The notes: generated by a model not told the origin, from the letters alone. 64,000 nucleotides of DNA from Halalkalicoccus jeotgali B3 (GCF_000196895.1 NC_014299.1:1-64000); one strand, 5' to 3'; counted from the stretch's first letter, positions 35,361-44,688 are shown. Numbers and translations: made by a program.

Positions 35361-35897
35361 ATGGGATTAGACGACCTAGAGGGTTTTCTCCGGCAGAAGG
35401 GCGCACCGGAACTCGTCACGGAGATCGGGACGGGAACAGCGACGTTTAACGCACTCGTCGACGCGGTTGCGGTGAGTTCCTCGACGGTGTCTTCACGGTT
35501 ATCCGAGGGTGTTGAACGTGATATTTTTACTGTAAGCCATAGGCCGACTGAGCATGGGACAGAAAAGCGGTATGAGCTGACGCTGCTTGGACGGCGGATC
35601 TATGATTGGGCAGAAAAGACGGAGTTCGAGCGGCAGGTTCGAGAACTGCGTCGGCTGCGTCACGAGCGTGATACGTCGTTCGAGCAGCTGATCGGGAAGC
35701 TCAACCGAGATATGGAGATCCGCAAGATGGTCGCGGATTCAGACCCCCTGGAAGGCAAGGATGTTGACCTACCAGAGGACGCATCGCTCGTACCGAAAGC
35801 TCCGTCAGAGGAAGAGCTTCGTGAAGCCAAATTCGAACGCATGGAAGAATCACTCGAGCCAATTGCTGACGATCAAGCCGAGGGAAGTAGTGAGTGA
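35361..35897 (+). CDS. Winged-helix regulator with coiled-coil tail
   Basis: A 178-aa protein. Residues ~8-70 form a winged helix (KGAPELVTEIGTGTATFNAL, VSSSTVSSRLSEGV, wing to ~68). Residues ~75-115 are a basic/acidic helix with FERQVRELRRLRHERD, and the tail is acidic. The start at 35361 is set by TTTATAG (~35329-35335), which lies 26-32 bp upstream; the ORF can be read back to 35247 but this part is untypical. It lies between the transposase and a convergent trkH, so a link to potassium is uncertain. Confidence 0.75.
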   Translation: MGLDDLEGFLRQKGAPELVTEIGTGTATFNALVDAVAVSSSTVSSRLSEGVERDIFTVSHRPTEHGTEKRYELTLLGRRIYDWAEKTEFERQVRELRRLRHERDTSFEQLIGKLNRDMEIRKMVADSDPLEGKDVDLPEDASLVPKAPSEEELREAKFERMEESLEPIADDQAEGSSE

Positions 35898-36002
35898 AGA
35901 CGAACTCCTGAACGCTAAGTACAGGTGAATGAAGTAGCACTCAATAATGGAGGTGTTGCCTGCCAAGTGCATTATTTCCCAAATTCATTCAGTTGCTCCG
36001 TC

Positions 36003-37559
36003 TCACCGGTACAGATTGAGTCGCTGGAAAATCGAGCCAAGCAGTACCGCAACTGGAATGATTTCGAGCCGCCCGACCCACATGTTGATTATCAACATCG
36101 CCTTGGCAGTGTCGGGCATTGTCGGGCCTGTAATCCCGGAGTCTAGACCGACGTTACTCTGTGCACTCATCACGTCGAAGATAACGTACTCCAGCGGATG
36201 ACCCGGTGACAGCACGCGCAAGAGCACGGCAACACCGATTATGAGGAACAAGATCCAGAGGATGAACACGACCGTCGCTTCGGTGTACTCGCGCTGAGCC
36301 TGCTCTTCGCTGAGCCGTCGGTCACCGATCTTGAGATACCGGATTGCGCTCGACGGTTCGAAGACATCTCGTATCTGCCAGGCCGTCCCCTTGAACAGCG
36401 TAACCATCCGGATGATTTTGAGCCCACTGGTCGTCGATCCAGCCGCTCCACCGGTGAGCATTCCGAGACACATGAAGAGTGTTGCACCAGTATCCCATAC
36501 TCGATCGGTCCCACCGCCGATCGTCTCGGTACCGAACCCGGTATTCGAGACCGCCGAAACGAACTGGAAGACGCTCGCTCGGAACGTATGTTCGAGCGTG
36601 TCGTACTGGCCGTTCGCATACAGGATCGCCGCCAGCGCGAGTGAGCCGGCCGTGAACCAGATGAACACCCATCGTGTTTGCAGGTCAGCGTAGAAGTTCC
36701 GCAATTCACCCTTGAAGATCAGGTAGTGGATCGGGAATGCGATACTACCAGCAAACATGACGGGCACAACAGCGTACTCGATCAGCGGGCTGTCGTAGTG
36801 CCCGATTGAAGCACCGTGGACAGAGAATCCCCCGGTCGCAATCCCCGTCATGCCGTGGTTAATCGCGTCCCACAACGGCATTCCGACCAGCAAAAACAGG
36901 ATGATCGACCCGATCGTGAGTCCGACGAAGATTTTCCAGATTTCCTGGACCGTCGTCACGATACTTGGGTGGATCTTCTCCGAGCGGGCTTCACTTTCGT
37001 AGAGTGTGTACGAGCCACTGCTTCCGCCACCGCGGTGGAGAATCGCTACGGTGAGAACGATCACGCCGACGCCGCCGACCCATTCGATGAACGACCGCCA
37101 CCAGTGGATCGACCGCGGCAGCTTGTCTTCGACAGCGGCCATCGTCAGTCCGGTCCCGGTGAATCCACTCATACTTTCGAAGACCGCGTCCAGCGGATTG
37201 AGGAAGATGACCGTCGTGTCGTCCATCGGCGGCGTGTTCATCCAGACGGGAAACGGGTCGATCTGGATCGTCCAGGCGACGAGTAAGAACGGTAGTCCAC
37301 CGAGAAAACCGATCACAGCCCATGCAGTGGCCGCGGTAACCATCGCGTCGCGTTTCTCCGGCGGGTCAGCATCCCGGTACCACCGGACGAGTCCAGTTCC
37401 GAATCCGCCCAAGGTGACCGCAGTGACAGCAAACGCAGGCGTCGCGTAGAACTCACCATTAACGACTGCCACGATGATCGAAACCGCCGACATCAGGGCA
37501 ACGGCCTGTACAATGCGACCGGTGTCGTGTCCGACAGCCCTCGTATTTACGTTCAGCAT
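36003..37559 (-). CDS. trkH: TrkH-type potassium transporter, membrane subunit
   Basis: A 518-aa polytopic protein with about ten hydrophobic helices. Selectivity-filter-type loops are visible as ESMSGFTGTGLTM (~130-142), NHGMTGIATGGFSVH, VSNTGFGTE and AQSNVGLDSGITG. These four P-loops are the hallmark of Trk/Ktr channels that take up K+ in exchange for membrane potential, central to salt-in osmoadaptation. The TrkA (RCK) partners are in the same cluster. It is the last gene of a minus-strand run starting near 42716. Confidence 0.93.
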   Translation of the reverse strand: MLNVNTRAVGHDTGRIVQAVALMSAVSIIVAVVNGEFYATPAFAVTAVTLGGFGTGLVRWYRDADPPEKRDAMVTAATAWAVIGFLGGLPFLLVAWTIQIDPFPVWMNTPPMDDTTVIFLNPLDAVFESMSGFTGTGLTMAAVEDKLPRSIHWWRSFIEWVGGVGVIVLTVAILHRGGGSSGSYTLYESEARSEKIHPSIVTTVQEIWKIFVGLTIGSIILFLLVGMPLWDAINHGMTGIATGGFSVHGASIGHYDSPLIEYAVVPVMFAGSIAFPIHYLIFKGELRNFYADLQTRWVFIWFTAGSLALAAILYANGQYDTLEHTFRASVFQFVSAVSNTGFGTETIGGGTDRVWDTGATLFMCLGMLTGGAAGSTTSGLKIIRMVTLFKGTAWQIRDVFEPSSAIRYLKIGDRRLSEEQAQREYTEATVVFILWILFLIIGVAVLLRVLSPGHPLEYVIFDVMSAQSNVGLDSGITGPTMPDTAKAMLIINMWVGRLEIIPVAVLLGSIFQRLNLYR

Positions 37560-37590
37560 GAAAGTCGTTTAGTTAATCAAATACCCGCTC

Positions 37591-38733
37591 TCAGTTTTTA
37601 TCGTTATCATCATCCTCTATAGCTTCGATGCCTCGTTTCCAACGGTAGTACAGCGAACGCGCAGTTCGGTCACTGTCACGTGACATAAGAACGGTCGCCT
37701 CATTAAGCTCTGAAACGGTTTCTTGTACCGATTCATAGACGATCTTCTTCAACCGAGATTTCTGTTCCGGAGCCCCGATCGATACAAAATCGTGGTCCTT
37801 CGCTTGCTGCACGATAACATCGGCTGTATCAGAAGCTGTTTTCAGTTCCGTTTCGGTCGTCACATCGGAACCGAGGACGTAGTCGGCGAACTTCAGCAGG
37901 TCTTCACCTTCACCTGTCGCTTCTGCAGATGCATCAGGTGAGATAACGTGAAGAACGGTAACTGATGCATTAGCATGGCGTGCTACTGCGCGCGCTGCTT
38001 CTGCAGCAAGAGCAGCGTGTGGTCCTGCCCCAACAGGTAACAGTATTGAATCTATTGTCTCTGCCTCAGATTCGGCGAGAGAGGCGACAGTGTGTCCTTC
38101 GATATCCGGAACGTATAGCGTATTCTCTCCACTTTTAACGCCCATGTTTTCGACGAACACGTCACACTCGGCCTCAGCCAAGATCGTATCGACCGTGCTC
38201 CGATTGAGTAACCAGCCCTCGTCAAGTCCGGTCCCACGTAGCAACAAGACAGCCGTCTCGTTCCCGCCGTTGACGACGCTGAGGATTCCGCTCGTGATGT
38301 CCGATACAGCACGAACGCTTGCAGTAACCGAAACGCCCGGATCAAGTTCTTGCGCCACGTCGGCCATCTCAGCTAACTGTGTTTGCCGGTCCTCGATGGC
38401 CTCAACCACCTTCGGTTTATCAGATGCCGCCGGGTCTTCTGATTGAACGTACTCTCGAACGGGTTCGAGTGCAGACTCGTCCTGAACAGCCTCCATCCCG
38501 ACCAAGAGTACCCGGCCGTCGTTGTCCGCCGCGAGCGCAACCGCTGTTCGGAGAAACCGCCGGACGTTGATCCCCGTGTACGTATCGAGCAGCGTCCCGG
38601 TGACTGGAACAACGACGAGATAATCGGGTGTCTGAATCCGCGGGCCACTGCGGAGATACGAGTTATCATCCGAGTCGGACGTGTCGCGTGGAACGGTGAT
38701 TCGAACGTCTGGAGGCTCAGAGTCGTCTGACAT
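37591..38733 (-). CDS. Universal stress protein with two UspA-like parts
   Basis: A 380-aa protein. The C-terminal half (~215-360) is a UspA domain: IDSILLPVGAGPHAALAAEA and VTVLHVISPDA; the loop FVSIGAPEQKSRLKKIVYES has the shape of the nucleotide-binding end (G-2x-G-9x-G-S/T) in altered form. The N-terminal half (~35-190) also begins like UspA (YLVVVPVTGTLLDTYTGINV), so it is probably a tandem. It starts 2 bp after the TrkA stop. Tandem Usp proteins with K+ transporters are usual in haloarchaea and may gate transport by nucleotide. Confidence 0.85.
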   Translation of the reverse strand: MSDDSEPPDVRITVPRDTSDSDDNSYLRSGPRIQTPDYLVVVPVTGTLLDTYTGINVRRFLRTAVALAADNDGRVLLVGMEAVQDESALEPVREYVQSEDPAASDKPKVVEAIEDRQTQLAEMADVAQELDPGVSVTASVRAVSDITSGILSVVNGGNETAVLLLRGTGLDEGWLLNRSTVDTILAEAECDVFVENMGVKSGENTLYVPDIEGHTVASLAESEAETIDSILLPVGAGPHAALAAEAARAVARHANASVTVLHVISPDASAEATGEGEDLLKFADYVLGSDVTTETELKTASDTADVIVQQAKDHDFVSIGAPEQKSRLKKIVYESVQETVSELNEATVLMSRDSDRTARSLYYRWKRGIEAIEDDDNDKN

Positions 38734-38735
38734 GG

Positions 38736-39401
38736 CTAGGTCCTCGTGAAGATGTCTGTTATCTGTCTGTCTGCACCGTTCCCGGCGAAAATCGTCACGA
38801 CATCGCCCGGCTCGATCTCAGTCTCGCCCTTTGGGATGTGTAGTTCATCGTCTCGAACGATAGCGACGATAATCGTCTCCTCTGGCAACAGATCTTCCCT
38901 GTCAGCGTCGATCAGGCTGAGACCCGCGATCGGAGCGCCATCTTCGACCGTGGCCTCGAAGATTTCGGCTTCACCGGCGATCGGCATGAAGTCCTGAATC
39001 GCAGGGTGTTGGACGGCCCGATAGAGGTACTGACCGTTGAGTTGGTGCGGGCTTTCGACGATGTTCACACCGAGGTCCTCGAATAATTCCATGTGGGCAG
39101 GGTCGTTGATCGAACTCACGAGCGTCTCGACCTCGTACTGCTTCCCGAACATGGTAACCATGAGGTTCACCGAATCGCTCTCCGTCGTCGAGATGAGCGC
39201 ATCCGCTTCCTCGACACCGGCTTCGAGCATGATGTCTTTCGACGCTGCATCCGCATTGATGACCATACAGTCGTAGGTTGCACTCACCTCCTCTGCGATC
39301 TCCGTGTCGCGTTCGATGACGACCACCTCGTGGTCGTCTTGGGTTGCGAGGTCGATGACTGTGCGTCCGGTACGGCCTGCGCCGATGATGATTACGTACA
39401 T
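38736..39401 (-). CDS. trkA: TrkA-type RCK regulatory subunit
   Basis: A 221-aa protein. The N-terminal Rossmann fold starts MYVIIIGAGRTGRTVIDLAT with GxGxxG and an acidic residue ending the second strand (VVVIERD), so it should bind NAD(H) or ATP. Residues ~140-221 are the TrkA_C/RCK_C domain (EAEIFEATVEDGAPIAGLSL, then KGETEIEPGDVVTIFAG). It forms a gating ring under TrkH. It is co-transcribed with the Usp gene and probably serves the adjacent TrkH. Confidence 0.92.
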   Translation of the reverse strand: MYVIIIGAGRTGRTVIDLATQDDHEVVVIERDTEIAEEVSATYDCMVINADAASKDIMLEAGVEEADALISTTESDSVNLMVTMFGKQYEVETLVSSINDPAHMELFEDLGVNIVESPHQLNGQYLYRAVQHPAIQDFMPIAGEAEIFEATVEDGAPIAGLSLIDADREDLLPEETIIVAIVRDDELHIPKGETEIEPGDVVTIFAGNGADRQITDIFTRT

Positions 39402-39523
39402 TGGTGGGTGGATCGGGACGGTGGTAGTCGGTTAGCGATGCAATCGAATGGGAACGACGCGGGATGGTGGGCCGGGGACGTCGAGTATGGGATTCGTGGA
39501 TTTCGTCTGGTGAATCATACTGG

Positions 39524-41149
39524 TCACCTCCTGAAGAGACTAGTAATCAGGACGAGTACGGGGATTATTTCGAGCCGTCCCATCCACATCTGGATGATGA
39601 ACAGTATCTCCGCGATGACCGGCATACCTGGACCGGTAATCCCTGACGACAGTCCGACAGTCCCCTGTGCGGTCGCTACCTCGAAGATCGCGTCCGCGAG
39701 CGTGAACTCCGATGGGAGGACAGCCAACAGCACGAACAGTGACAGTGCCAGCACGATGAGGTAGGCAGCCGCCATCGTCCCCGCGGCGCGAATTTCGTCG
39801 TTGGCCTCATCGGCCTTGAATATCCGCTGTCCGATCCGCAGGTCGTCGATGGCATGGTCGGGGAGAAACACCCGTGAGACCTCCCAACTGATCCCGCGAG
39901 CGACGATGTAGCCACGCAGGATCTTGATCCCCCCGACCGTCGCTCCTGCAGACCCGCCGAGCAACATCGCCCCAAAGACGATGAACATGACCGCGCCGTT
40001 GTTCCAGTCGCCGATCGCAGACGTCTGCCAGCCGGTGGTTGTCTGCGCACTGATGAACTGGAAGAGCCCCTCGCGGAACGCCTGACTGGTCGCCACCCTG
40101 CCGACGTACCCAAGCGGGTCGCCGTTGTACGGGACGCCGACCCACCGTGCGAGAAACGCCGTCAGACCGACCACACCGACGATGAACAGGCCGAACAGCG
40201 CTCTGACCTGCGGATCACGCGTGAACTCCCGGATGTCACGCTCGGAGGCCGCAGCGTAGTATACCGGGATCGAGATCGCTCCGGTGATCATCGCGGGGAT
40301 ATGGACGATATCCATCGCATAGGAGTTGTAGCCCGCGATGGAGTTGTCGAGCGTGCTGAACCCGCCGGTGGACTGGCCGGTCATCGCGTGGTTGAGCGCG
40401 TCGAAGATCGTCTGTTCGATACCGTAGCCGGGAAGGACAATGAACGTCGCTACAGCGAGGTAGACGGCCACCAATGCGGTGATACCGACGTATATCTTCC
40501 AGATCGCACGCGCAGTGCCCGCGATACTCGGTCGTAGCTTCTCGCTCCGCCCTTCCGACTGGTAAAGCGAGATGCCTGCGATCCCGTGTGGTTGTCGAAG
40601 AATCGCAAGCGAGAGTACGATCATCCCCGCGCCACCGACCCACTGCATCTGTGAGCGATACCAGAGGAATCCGTGGCCTACTGACGGTTCGTGGACGCTC
40701 ATCGTCAGGCCCGTGGTCGTGTACCCGCTCATACTCTCGAAGAACGCATGGAGTGGGTTCTGGAAGTTGAGAAGGCTCGATTGATAGCTCGCCCCCGCCG
40801 GCACGAAGGATTCGAGCACGGCCGATGGTGTGATGTACGCCGCGATGACAAACGGGATGGCACCGAACGCAGCCGTAGCGAGCCACCCGAGTGCCGCGAC
40901 GATCATCGCGTGGTGGCGTTGCGGCTCGGGGGCGTCTTCACAGAGCTTGTACATGGCCCCACCAGCGATCGCAGTGACTCCTGCAGCAATCAGGAAAGCT
41001 AACGCACTGTACCACTCCTGGTACAGCAGCGAGACAATTAGCGGGACTAGCATCAATCCACCGATGAGGACTTGCAGGGCACCGATGTCTCTGATCACGG
41101 TCTTCGAAGCAGTCACGAAACCAGGGCGGCCTACAGGTGAGTTAGACAT
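39524..41149 (-). CDS. trkH: TrkH-type potassium transporter, second copy
   Basis: A 541-aa homologue of the protein at 36003-37559, with about ten hydrophobic helices and the same four P-loop signatures: ESMSGYTTTGLTM, NHAMTGQSTGGFST, AQTTTGWQT and AQGTVGLSSGITGPGMP. The second and third differ from the first TrkH, so the pair may have different ion affinity. It lies between two trkA genes. Duplication within a cluster is common in haloarchaea. Confidence 0.92.
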   Translation of the reverse strand: MSNSPVGRPGFVTASKTVIRDIGALQVLIGGLMLVPLIVSLLYQEWYSALAFLIAAGVTAIAGGAMYKLCEDAPEPQRHHAMIVAALGWLATAAFGAIPFVIAAYITPSAVLESFVPAGASYQSSLLNFQNPLHAFFESMSGYTTTGLTMSVHEPSVGHGFLWYRSQMQWVGGAGMIVLSLAILRQPHGIAGISLYQSEGRSEKLRPSIAGTARAIWKIYVGITALVAVYLAVATFIVLPGYGIEQTIFDALNHAMTGQSTGGFSTLDNSIAGYNSYAMDIVHIPAMITGAISIPVYYAAASERDIREFTRDPQVRALFGLFIVGVVGLTAFLARWVGVPYNGDPLGYVGRVATSQAFREGLFQFISAQTTTGWQTSAIGDWNNGAVMFIVFGAMLLGGSAGATVGGIKILRGYIVARGISWEVSRVFLPDHAIDDLRIGQRIFKADEANDEIRAAGTMAAAYLIVLALSLFVLLAVLPSEFTLADAIFEVATAQGTVGLSSGITGPGMPVIAEILFIIQMWMGRLEIIPVLVLITSLFRR

Positions 41150-41176
41150 GTTTGTGAATCCTCCTTTGAAAACCGA

Positions 41177-41863
41177 TCAGATCGTTCGATCTTCGTAATG
41201 GCCGAAGATGTCCGTGATCTCTGGATCTGCTCCAGAACCAGAATAGACCGTCAATAGATCGTTCGCCTTGATTCGGGTATTCCCTCGTGGAGTCAGTGGC
41301 TTTTCTTCGCTCTCACGTCCGACAGCCACGATCAAGATATCGTCCGAAAGCAGACCCTCTTCACCTGCTTCGGTGAGTGTCTTTCCAGCGATCGGTGCGT
41401 CCTCTGTGACCGTTATTTCGAAGACTTCAGCCTCCTCGCCGATACGCATGTAATCGACGATAGCTGGCCTGGCAACTGCCCGGTAGAGGTGCCCGGCGAT
41501 GAGCTGTTGCGGATTTTCGATCGTGTTGACCCCAATCTGCCGAAACAGGTTCATATGCTCGGGGTTGTGGACGACTGAAACGATGGCGGGAATTTCGAGT
41601 TCCTGTGCGAGCAACGCGACCATCACGTTCGTCGCGTCCTGGTCGGTCGTCGAAATGATGCCGTCTGCCCGTTCAGCCCCGGCATCGTTGAGCGTATCTT
41701 TCAGGGTTGCATCCGCATTGAGTACTAAACAGTCGTACTCGCTGGCGACCGCGTCAGCTCTTTGTTTGTCTCTCTCGATGACCACGACTTCGTTTCCGGA
41801 CCGAGTTGCGATGTCGATCAGTGGCGTTCCGATGTCGCCTGCTCCAACGATGATGATGTACAT
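41177..41863 (-). CDS. trkA: TrkA-type RCK regulatory subunit, second copy
   Basis: A 228-aa protein: MYIIIVGAGDIGTPLIDIAT with GxGxxG, VVVIERDKQRADAVASEYDC after the second strand, and an RCK_C domain (~140-225, EAEVFEITVTEDAPIAGKTL). Same plan as 38736-39401. It lies 27 bp upstream of trkH and is likely its gate. Confidence 0.92.
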   Translation of the reverse strand: MYIIIVGAGDIGTPLIDIATRSGNEVVVIERDKQRADAVASEYDCLVLNADATLKDTLNDAGAERADGIISTTDQDATNVMVALLAQELEIPAIVSVVHNPEHMNLFRQIGVNTIENPQQLIAGHLYRAVARPAIVDYMRIGEEAEVFEITVTEDAPIAGKTLTEAGEEGLLSDDILIVAVGRESEEKPLTPRGNTRIKANDLLTVYSGSGADPEITDIFGHYEDRTI

Positions 41864-41919
41864 AGGTAGCGTATTCTATTCGCTTGTTGTCTGTGCGTAC
41901 GATCGATATCCGGTCACAC

Positions 41920-42363
41920 TCATTGTTCGTTCACCTCACCGTCGCTGAGAACCAGAATCGGCACGTCGGTCTTGTTGACGAGATTGTGGGTCACGTCACC
42001 AGTCAACAATTTCCGCCAGCGACTCCCGCCACGGGGAGTGAACGCGATGGCACTTGCATCAAGCTCGTGAGCCGCATCGATGACCGTTGAGGCGATATCA
42101 GTTCCGTAGAGGATCTTTGTTTCGAGGGCAATCCCGGTATCGGAGAGGCCATCGGAAATAGCGGCGAACATGTCCTGCGCCCACTGTTCACGCTGCTCCA
42201 CAGAGGCTTTATCAGGCGCTCCACCCGCTTTCTCGATGACGTGGACCGCAATCACTGTGGAGTCCGTCCCCTCGACGTACGGGACGAGCGTGGCAGCTGT
42301 CGCTTCGGCGTCATCGGGGTTTGCGACGGGAACGACCACTTGTCTGAAGAATGACTCCGTCAT
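41920..42363 (-). CDS. UspA-family universal stress protein
   Basis: A 147-aa single UspA domain: QVVVPVANPDDAEATAATLV, VIAVHVIEKAGGAP, and a C-terminal AIAFTPRGGSRWRKLLTGDV that carries the nucleotide-binding G-2x-G-9x-G pattern in altered form. The start overlaps the preceding gene by 4 bp. It probably senses energy or salt state with the Trk system. Confidence 0.88.
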   Translation of the reverse strand: MTESFFRQVVVPVANPDDAEATAATLVPYVEGTDSTVIAVHVIEKAGGAPDKASVEQREQWAQDMFAAISDGLSDTGIALETKILYGTDIASTVIDAAHELDASAIAFTPRGGSRWRKLLTGDVTHNLVNKTDVPILVLSDGEVNEQ

Positions 42364-42716
42364 CTCAGTCGCCCCCCGGTGTCACCGTGGACCTTTCCGA
42401 GGTAATGCCATTTGTACTGACCGTCCCCGTCATCGATATCGGGTTCCCATTTGACCCTGTAGGCGAATGGCCCGCGTGCCTCGCCTGTTTCATCCGGGCG
42501 CTCTACGATGACGACCGTGTATGCGCCGTGGTCTTCCATGCGAACGAGTTCTTCCCCCTCTCGTGCTTCGATCGCATCGGTGAGTGGCGGATGGTCCCGA
42601 AGGAGTTGCTGCGCGTAATGGATGATCTCCCTGAGTTGACTGTCACTGCTGCCTTCGAGTGCAGTCGTAACTTCCTCGGAGACATCTTCGGGAGAGTCGA
42701 TTTTGGATGGAGTCAT
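42360..42716 (-). CDS. Small acidic protein heading the Trk operon
   Basis: A 118-aa acidic protein, not assigned to a family. Its N-terminal half is helical (SQLREIIHYAQQLLRDHP) and the C-terminal half strand-rich, with GAYTVVIVERPDE, FAYRVKWEPDIDDG and YKWHYLGKV, often seen as a conserved haloarchaeal protein. It is the first gene of the minus-strand potassium run and is coupled to uspA by ATGA. Confidence 0.65.
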   Translation of the reverse strand: MTPSKIDSPEDVSEEVTTALEGSSDSQLREIIHYAQQLLRDHPPLTDAIEAREGEELVRMEDHGAYTVVIVERPDETGEARGPFAYRVKWEPDIDDGDGQYKWHYLGKVHGDTGGRLR

Positions 42717-42942
42717 GAGTTGTAATTGCTCACTGCCGTTTCCAGTCTGACTACACGGACCAGGAGGCCCGGCGAGCCAACGTTTCGAACGGCGTGATTG
42801 CTGTCACGGAATCTCTCTACCCACCCTAGAATTTCCGGGTAGCAATAAATCTTAGCCTTTGATTTTTGATAGAGAGAATATATGGCGATCAAATTTTCCG
42901 GACCGAAAATCCATCAACCTGGCGTACAGAAGTAAGTGTTAA

Positions 42943-43368
42943 ATGGGTGGATCGACCGAACCCGACGAGTTCGATGGACCTACTCAAACACTACGCGGGC
43001 GAGCCGCAGAAACCATCGAACGGGTCTGTGTAATTACTGCTCGATGGTCACTACCGCTGATTCTGCCCGTTGGCTGTTTGTTCTGCGTGTACCTGATCGG
43101 AGGATACGTAGCCGTCTCCTTCGGTCTGTGGTCACCATCGTATGCCTTCCTGTCGCTGTCAGAAGACGTGTACTTTGCGTGGCTTGGGTTTCTCTCGGGA
43201 ACCGTTATCTGCCTTGGAACAGGCTCCTTGATTGGGCTCGCATTCCTGACGGAAGGGGACAGTCGGATTCACAACGAGCTCTCGATTCTATTTTCTTTCA
43301 TCGGGTTCGGATTTGGTGCAGGACTGCTTCGGATGACCTATCCGACCGTTCTTTCATCGTTACTCTGA
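42943..43368 (+). CDS. Membrane protein of unknown function
   Basis: A 141-aa protein with three predicted membrane helices (~35-58, ~78-102, ~110-133). Examples are LPLILPVGCLFCVYLIGGYV and AWLGFLSGTVICLGTGSLIG. It diverges from the Trk operon, and 42717-42942 carries A/T-rich promoter sequence and an inverted repeat CTACCC / GGGTAG near 42816-42840. A relation to K+ transport is only positional. Confidence 0.65.
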   Translation: MGGSTEPDEFDGPTQTLRGRAAETIERVCVITARWSLPLILPVGCLFCVYLIGGYVAVSFGLWSPSYAFLSLSEDVYFAWLGFLSGTVICLGTGSLIGLAFLTEGDSRIHNELSILFSFIGFGFGAGLLRMTYPTVLSSLL

Positions 43369-43576
43369 GCGTTGTGTGAGACGTTGTCATGATGGGTTTG
43401 TGTGATTCTGCCGAGGGCGTTGAGCAGAGAAGGACCCATTGCAAAATGCCGTACTACGTCAGTTAAACGAATCTGAATACATAGCACAGATCACGTACAG
43501 ATTCAGGAACTGGCATCGGTGGGGCACTGCTGGACGACAGGGAAGACCCTTTATCGGCCCTGATCGTAGTTTCTGT

Positions 43577-44320
43577 ATGGGCTACCACATTGATGAGATC
43601 GACAAACGCATCCTCTATTATTTAGCACTGGACGCACGGAACACCTCCACATCAGATATCGCTGACGAAATGGAAGTGACTGCGGCGACCATCCGAAACC
43701 GGATCAACCAGCTCGAAGAAGAGGGGATCCTTCGAGGGTACCTTGCCGACATTCATTATAAGGCTATCAACGGACTTGTCACCTATCAGCTCCGGTGTAC
43801 AGCGTCCATCCCGGATCGGTCCCGACTCGCTCAGGCGGCCCGGGAAATTTCCGGAGTCATAACAGTTCGAGAGTTAATGGCGGGGTCTGCGAATCTGGTA
43901 GTTACGGTTGTCGGGTCAGACACCGCGCACATCAACCAAGCTGCGGGAGAACTCGCCGATCTGGGGTTAGAAATTGAGGAAGAAAACGTTATCGAAGGCG
44001 AGTACCACACTCCATACAATCCGTTTGGTCCGGAAAACGTGCCGAAGGGGCCGTCATTAACGGATTTCATGAGTCTTGCCGGGGACGCGGAAGTCGTGGA
44101 GTTTACTGTCTCGGAGGGAGCCGAAGTCGCCGGGCTGACCATCGAGCAAGCAGTTGAGGAAGGGTTGTTGGCTGACGAGATGTTAGTCGTTGGTATTGAG
44201 CGGGAGGGTGACGTGCTTACGCCAAAGGGGGAAACAACTATTCAGAAGGGAGATGTCATTTCCCTGTTCTCAAAAACAGGGTTAGAGAAAGACGCATTAC
44301 AAGTGTTTGGTACACAATGA
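43577..44320 (+). CDS. Lrp/AsnC-type regulator fused to a TrkA_C (RCK_C) domain
   Basis: A 247-aa protein. Residues ~1-60 are an Lrp/AsnC winged helix (IDKRILYYLALDARNTSTSD, VTAATIRNRINQLEEEGILR). Residues ~75-145 form the RAM-like ligand domain, and ~165-245 the TrkA_C domain (EVVEFTVSEGAEVAGLTIEQ, TPKGETTIQKGDVISLFSK). RCK_C domains bind small effectors such as ions or nucleotides, so this would be a transcription factor with a channel-type sensor. The neighbouring Trk operon is the obvious target. The ATG at 43577 was chosen over 43439. Confidence 0.85.
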   Translation: MGYHIDEIDKRILYYLALDARNTSTSDIADEMEVTAATIRNRINQLEEEGILRGYLADIHYKAINGLVTYQLRCTASIPDRSRLAQAAREISGVITVRELMAGSANLVVTVVGSDTAHINQAAGELADLGLEIEEENVIEGEYHTPYNPFGPENVPKGPSLTDFMSLAGDAEVVEFTVSEGAEVAGLTIEQAVEEGLLADEMLVVGIEREGDVLTPKGETTIQKGDVISLFSKTGLEKDALQVFGTQ

Positions 44321-44374
44321 GGGCGGAAGAATTGAACATAGCAGGGACACTACGGAAGTCAGAGGGGTAAGTTG

Positions 44375-44491
44375 ATGAAATGTGATCGGTGTGGAGCGGA
44401 TGCATCTGTTGAGCGGTATGATGTAGACGAATTCACGGGCCTCCTCTGTGAGGACTGTGTTGAAGTGTGGGACCGAATTCAGTCGGAATGA
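44375..44491 (+). CDS. CxxC zinc-finger micro-protein at the repeat boundary
   Basis: A 38-aa protein with CDRC (3-6) and CEDC (26-29), a compact zinc-ribbon. It is 54 bp after the Lrp/TrkA_C gene in the same direction. Its last five codons (IQSE and stop) are the first bases of the 213-bp repeat, so the repeat begins inside the gene's 3' end. Small zinc-finger genes of this kind are uncharacterised. Confidence 0.65.
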   Translation: MKCDRCGADASVERYDVDEFTGLLCEDCVEVWDRIQSE

Positions 44492-44688
44492 TAGACGGCG
44501 GGGTGACCTTTTGTAGTCTCCATGTAGCTATACAACCAAAATAATCTATCTCTGATAAGATCCTCAGCGATATGTTTGCATCCCTACTGAGCGGCTGTTT
44601 CACCGTAGATAGTATTTGACCAATAGAATTTCCACAGAGGTATGTTTCCTAATTGGTGGTTTGTAGAAATCCAAACGCCGAATCTGTG
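44476..44688. repeat. 213-bp perfect direct repeat, copy 2
   Basis: Identical to 17-229. It begins within the 3' end of the zinc-finger micro-gene (inside GAATTC) and ends exactly with the left arm of an 11-bp hairpin. The distance between copies is 44.46 kb. An insertion into a gene's 3' end with restoration of the end is typical of site-specific integration, but no intact integrase is seen. Confidence 0.9.

Noticed and set aside
36816-37286. 156-aa plus frame over trkH
   Set aside because: Antisense shadow; Arg/Asp-rich composition is a by-product of membrane codons.
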